5,829 nucleotides of DNA, from the NCBI GenBank assembly GCA_937902695.1, contig CALFNI010000266.1, forward strand, positions 1 through 5,829, given 5' to 3'. The position numbers were made by a program, and so were the translations under genes. This document shows, piece after piece, positions 5,660 to 5,829 of this stretch. The notes under the pieces were generated by a model. That model was not told the DNA's origin. It searched no databases and saw only the letters and a list, made by a program, of their open reading frames with translations. The DNA comes from an uncultured Rhodanobacteraceae bacterium. GTDB lineage: Bacteria > Pseudomonadota > Gammaproteobacteria > Xanthomonadales > Rhodanobacteraceae. Position 1 is the stretch's first letter, and each line of letters begins with the position of its first letter.

Positions 5660-5829
5660 ATGACCGCCGCGTCCGACCCGGACCTTCCGGCCGACGACTT
5701 CCACGACCTCGTCGACGCGATCGAGCCGCACGACGAAGAGGCGCGCTCGTCGACCAGCGTGTACCTGAGCGAGATCGGCCTCACGCCGCTGCTCGCCGCG
5801 CGCGAGGAAGTCGTGCTTGCCAGGGCGAT
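5660..5829 (+). CDS. rpoS: RNA polymerase sigma factor RpoS, N-terminal part only
   Basis: RpoS is the general stress and stationary-phase sigma factor that directs core RNA polymerase to stress promoters. Only 56 codons are present before the window ends. The first 34 residues are acidic and poorly conserved (region 1.1-like, e.g. DDFHDLVDAIEPHDEEARSS), followed by the region 1.2 signature VYLSEIGLTPLLAAREEVVL (residues 34–53), closely matching the YLxEIGxxPLLTAEEEV of RpoS. The acidic leader is about 25 residues shorter than in E. coli. The position directly after nlpD is the standard rpoS location and separates it from RpoD, which carries a much longer N-terminus. No clear Shine-Dalgarno precedes the ATG at 5660; initiation may be weak or coupled to a 15-codon mini-ORF whose stop overlaps the start (see findings). 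Remaining uncertainty: the start codon, and the rest of the protein, which is not visible. Confidence 0.92.
   Translation, partial: MTAASDPDLPADDFHDLVDAIEPHDEEARSSTSVYLSEIGLTPLLAAREEVVLARA

Noticed and set aside
4529..5731. 400-codon minus-strand open frame across yqaA, nlpD and rpoS
   Set aside because: Antisense shadow with a low-complexity Arg-rich stretch opposite the nlpD linker; the plus-strand genes have clear motifs.

Overview
The window is a GC-rich stretch of proteobacterial chromosome carrying the conserved neighbourhood ispF–truD–surE–pcm–yqaA–nlpD–rpoS. This order is typical of Gammaproteobacteria. The yqaA-type membrane protein between pcm and nlpD and the high GC suggest a Xanthomonadales- or Nevskiales-like lineage, but that placement is inference from gene order and composition only.

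Layout. Positions 1–545 hold ispF (isoprenoid synthesis), lacking only its first codon or two at the left edge. It overlaps truD (545–1597, tRNA pseudouridine-13 synthase) by one base. Two extra genes then interrupt the classical truD–surE junction: a 72-residue predicted lipoprotein (1721–1939, +) with its own promoter and strong ribosome binding site, and a convergent Smr-domain protein (1951–2493, −). The 130-bp divergent region between smr and surE (2494–2623) contains a 12-bp-arm REP-like palindrome, a candidate surE −10 box and a perfect 15-bp AT-rich dyad that looks like an operator. surE (2624–3400) and pcm (3397–4068) overlap by 4 bases. They are followed by yqaA (4103–4708), nlpD (4718–5605) and the start of rpoS (5660 to the window end).

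Function. The surE–pcm–yqaA–nlpD–rpoS run is a stationary-phase and stress cluster: a nucleotidase, isoaspartyl protein repair, a membrane protein of the VTT/DedA-like group, an envelope amidase activator and the general stress sigma factor. The genes are tightly packed on one strand and probably co-transcribed, possibly with further promoters for rpoS inside nlpD that I could not identify.

I found no mobile element, CRISPR array, tRNA or rRNA, and no gene-free stretch over 300 bases. I see no novel biological system. The points worth a second look are regulatory: the divergent smr/surE region, the interruption of the truD–surE junction, two mini-ORFs whose stops overlap the yqaA and rpoS starts, and a 9-bp tandem repeat just ahead of rpoS.
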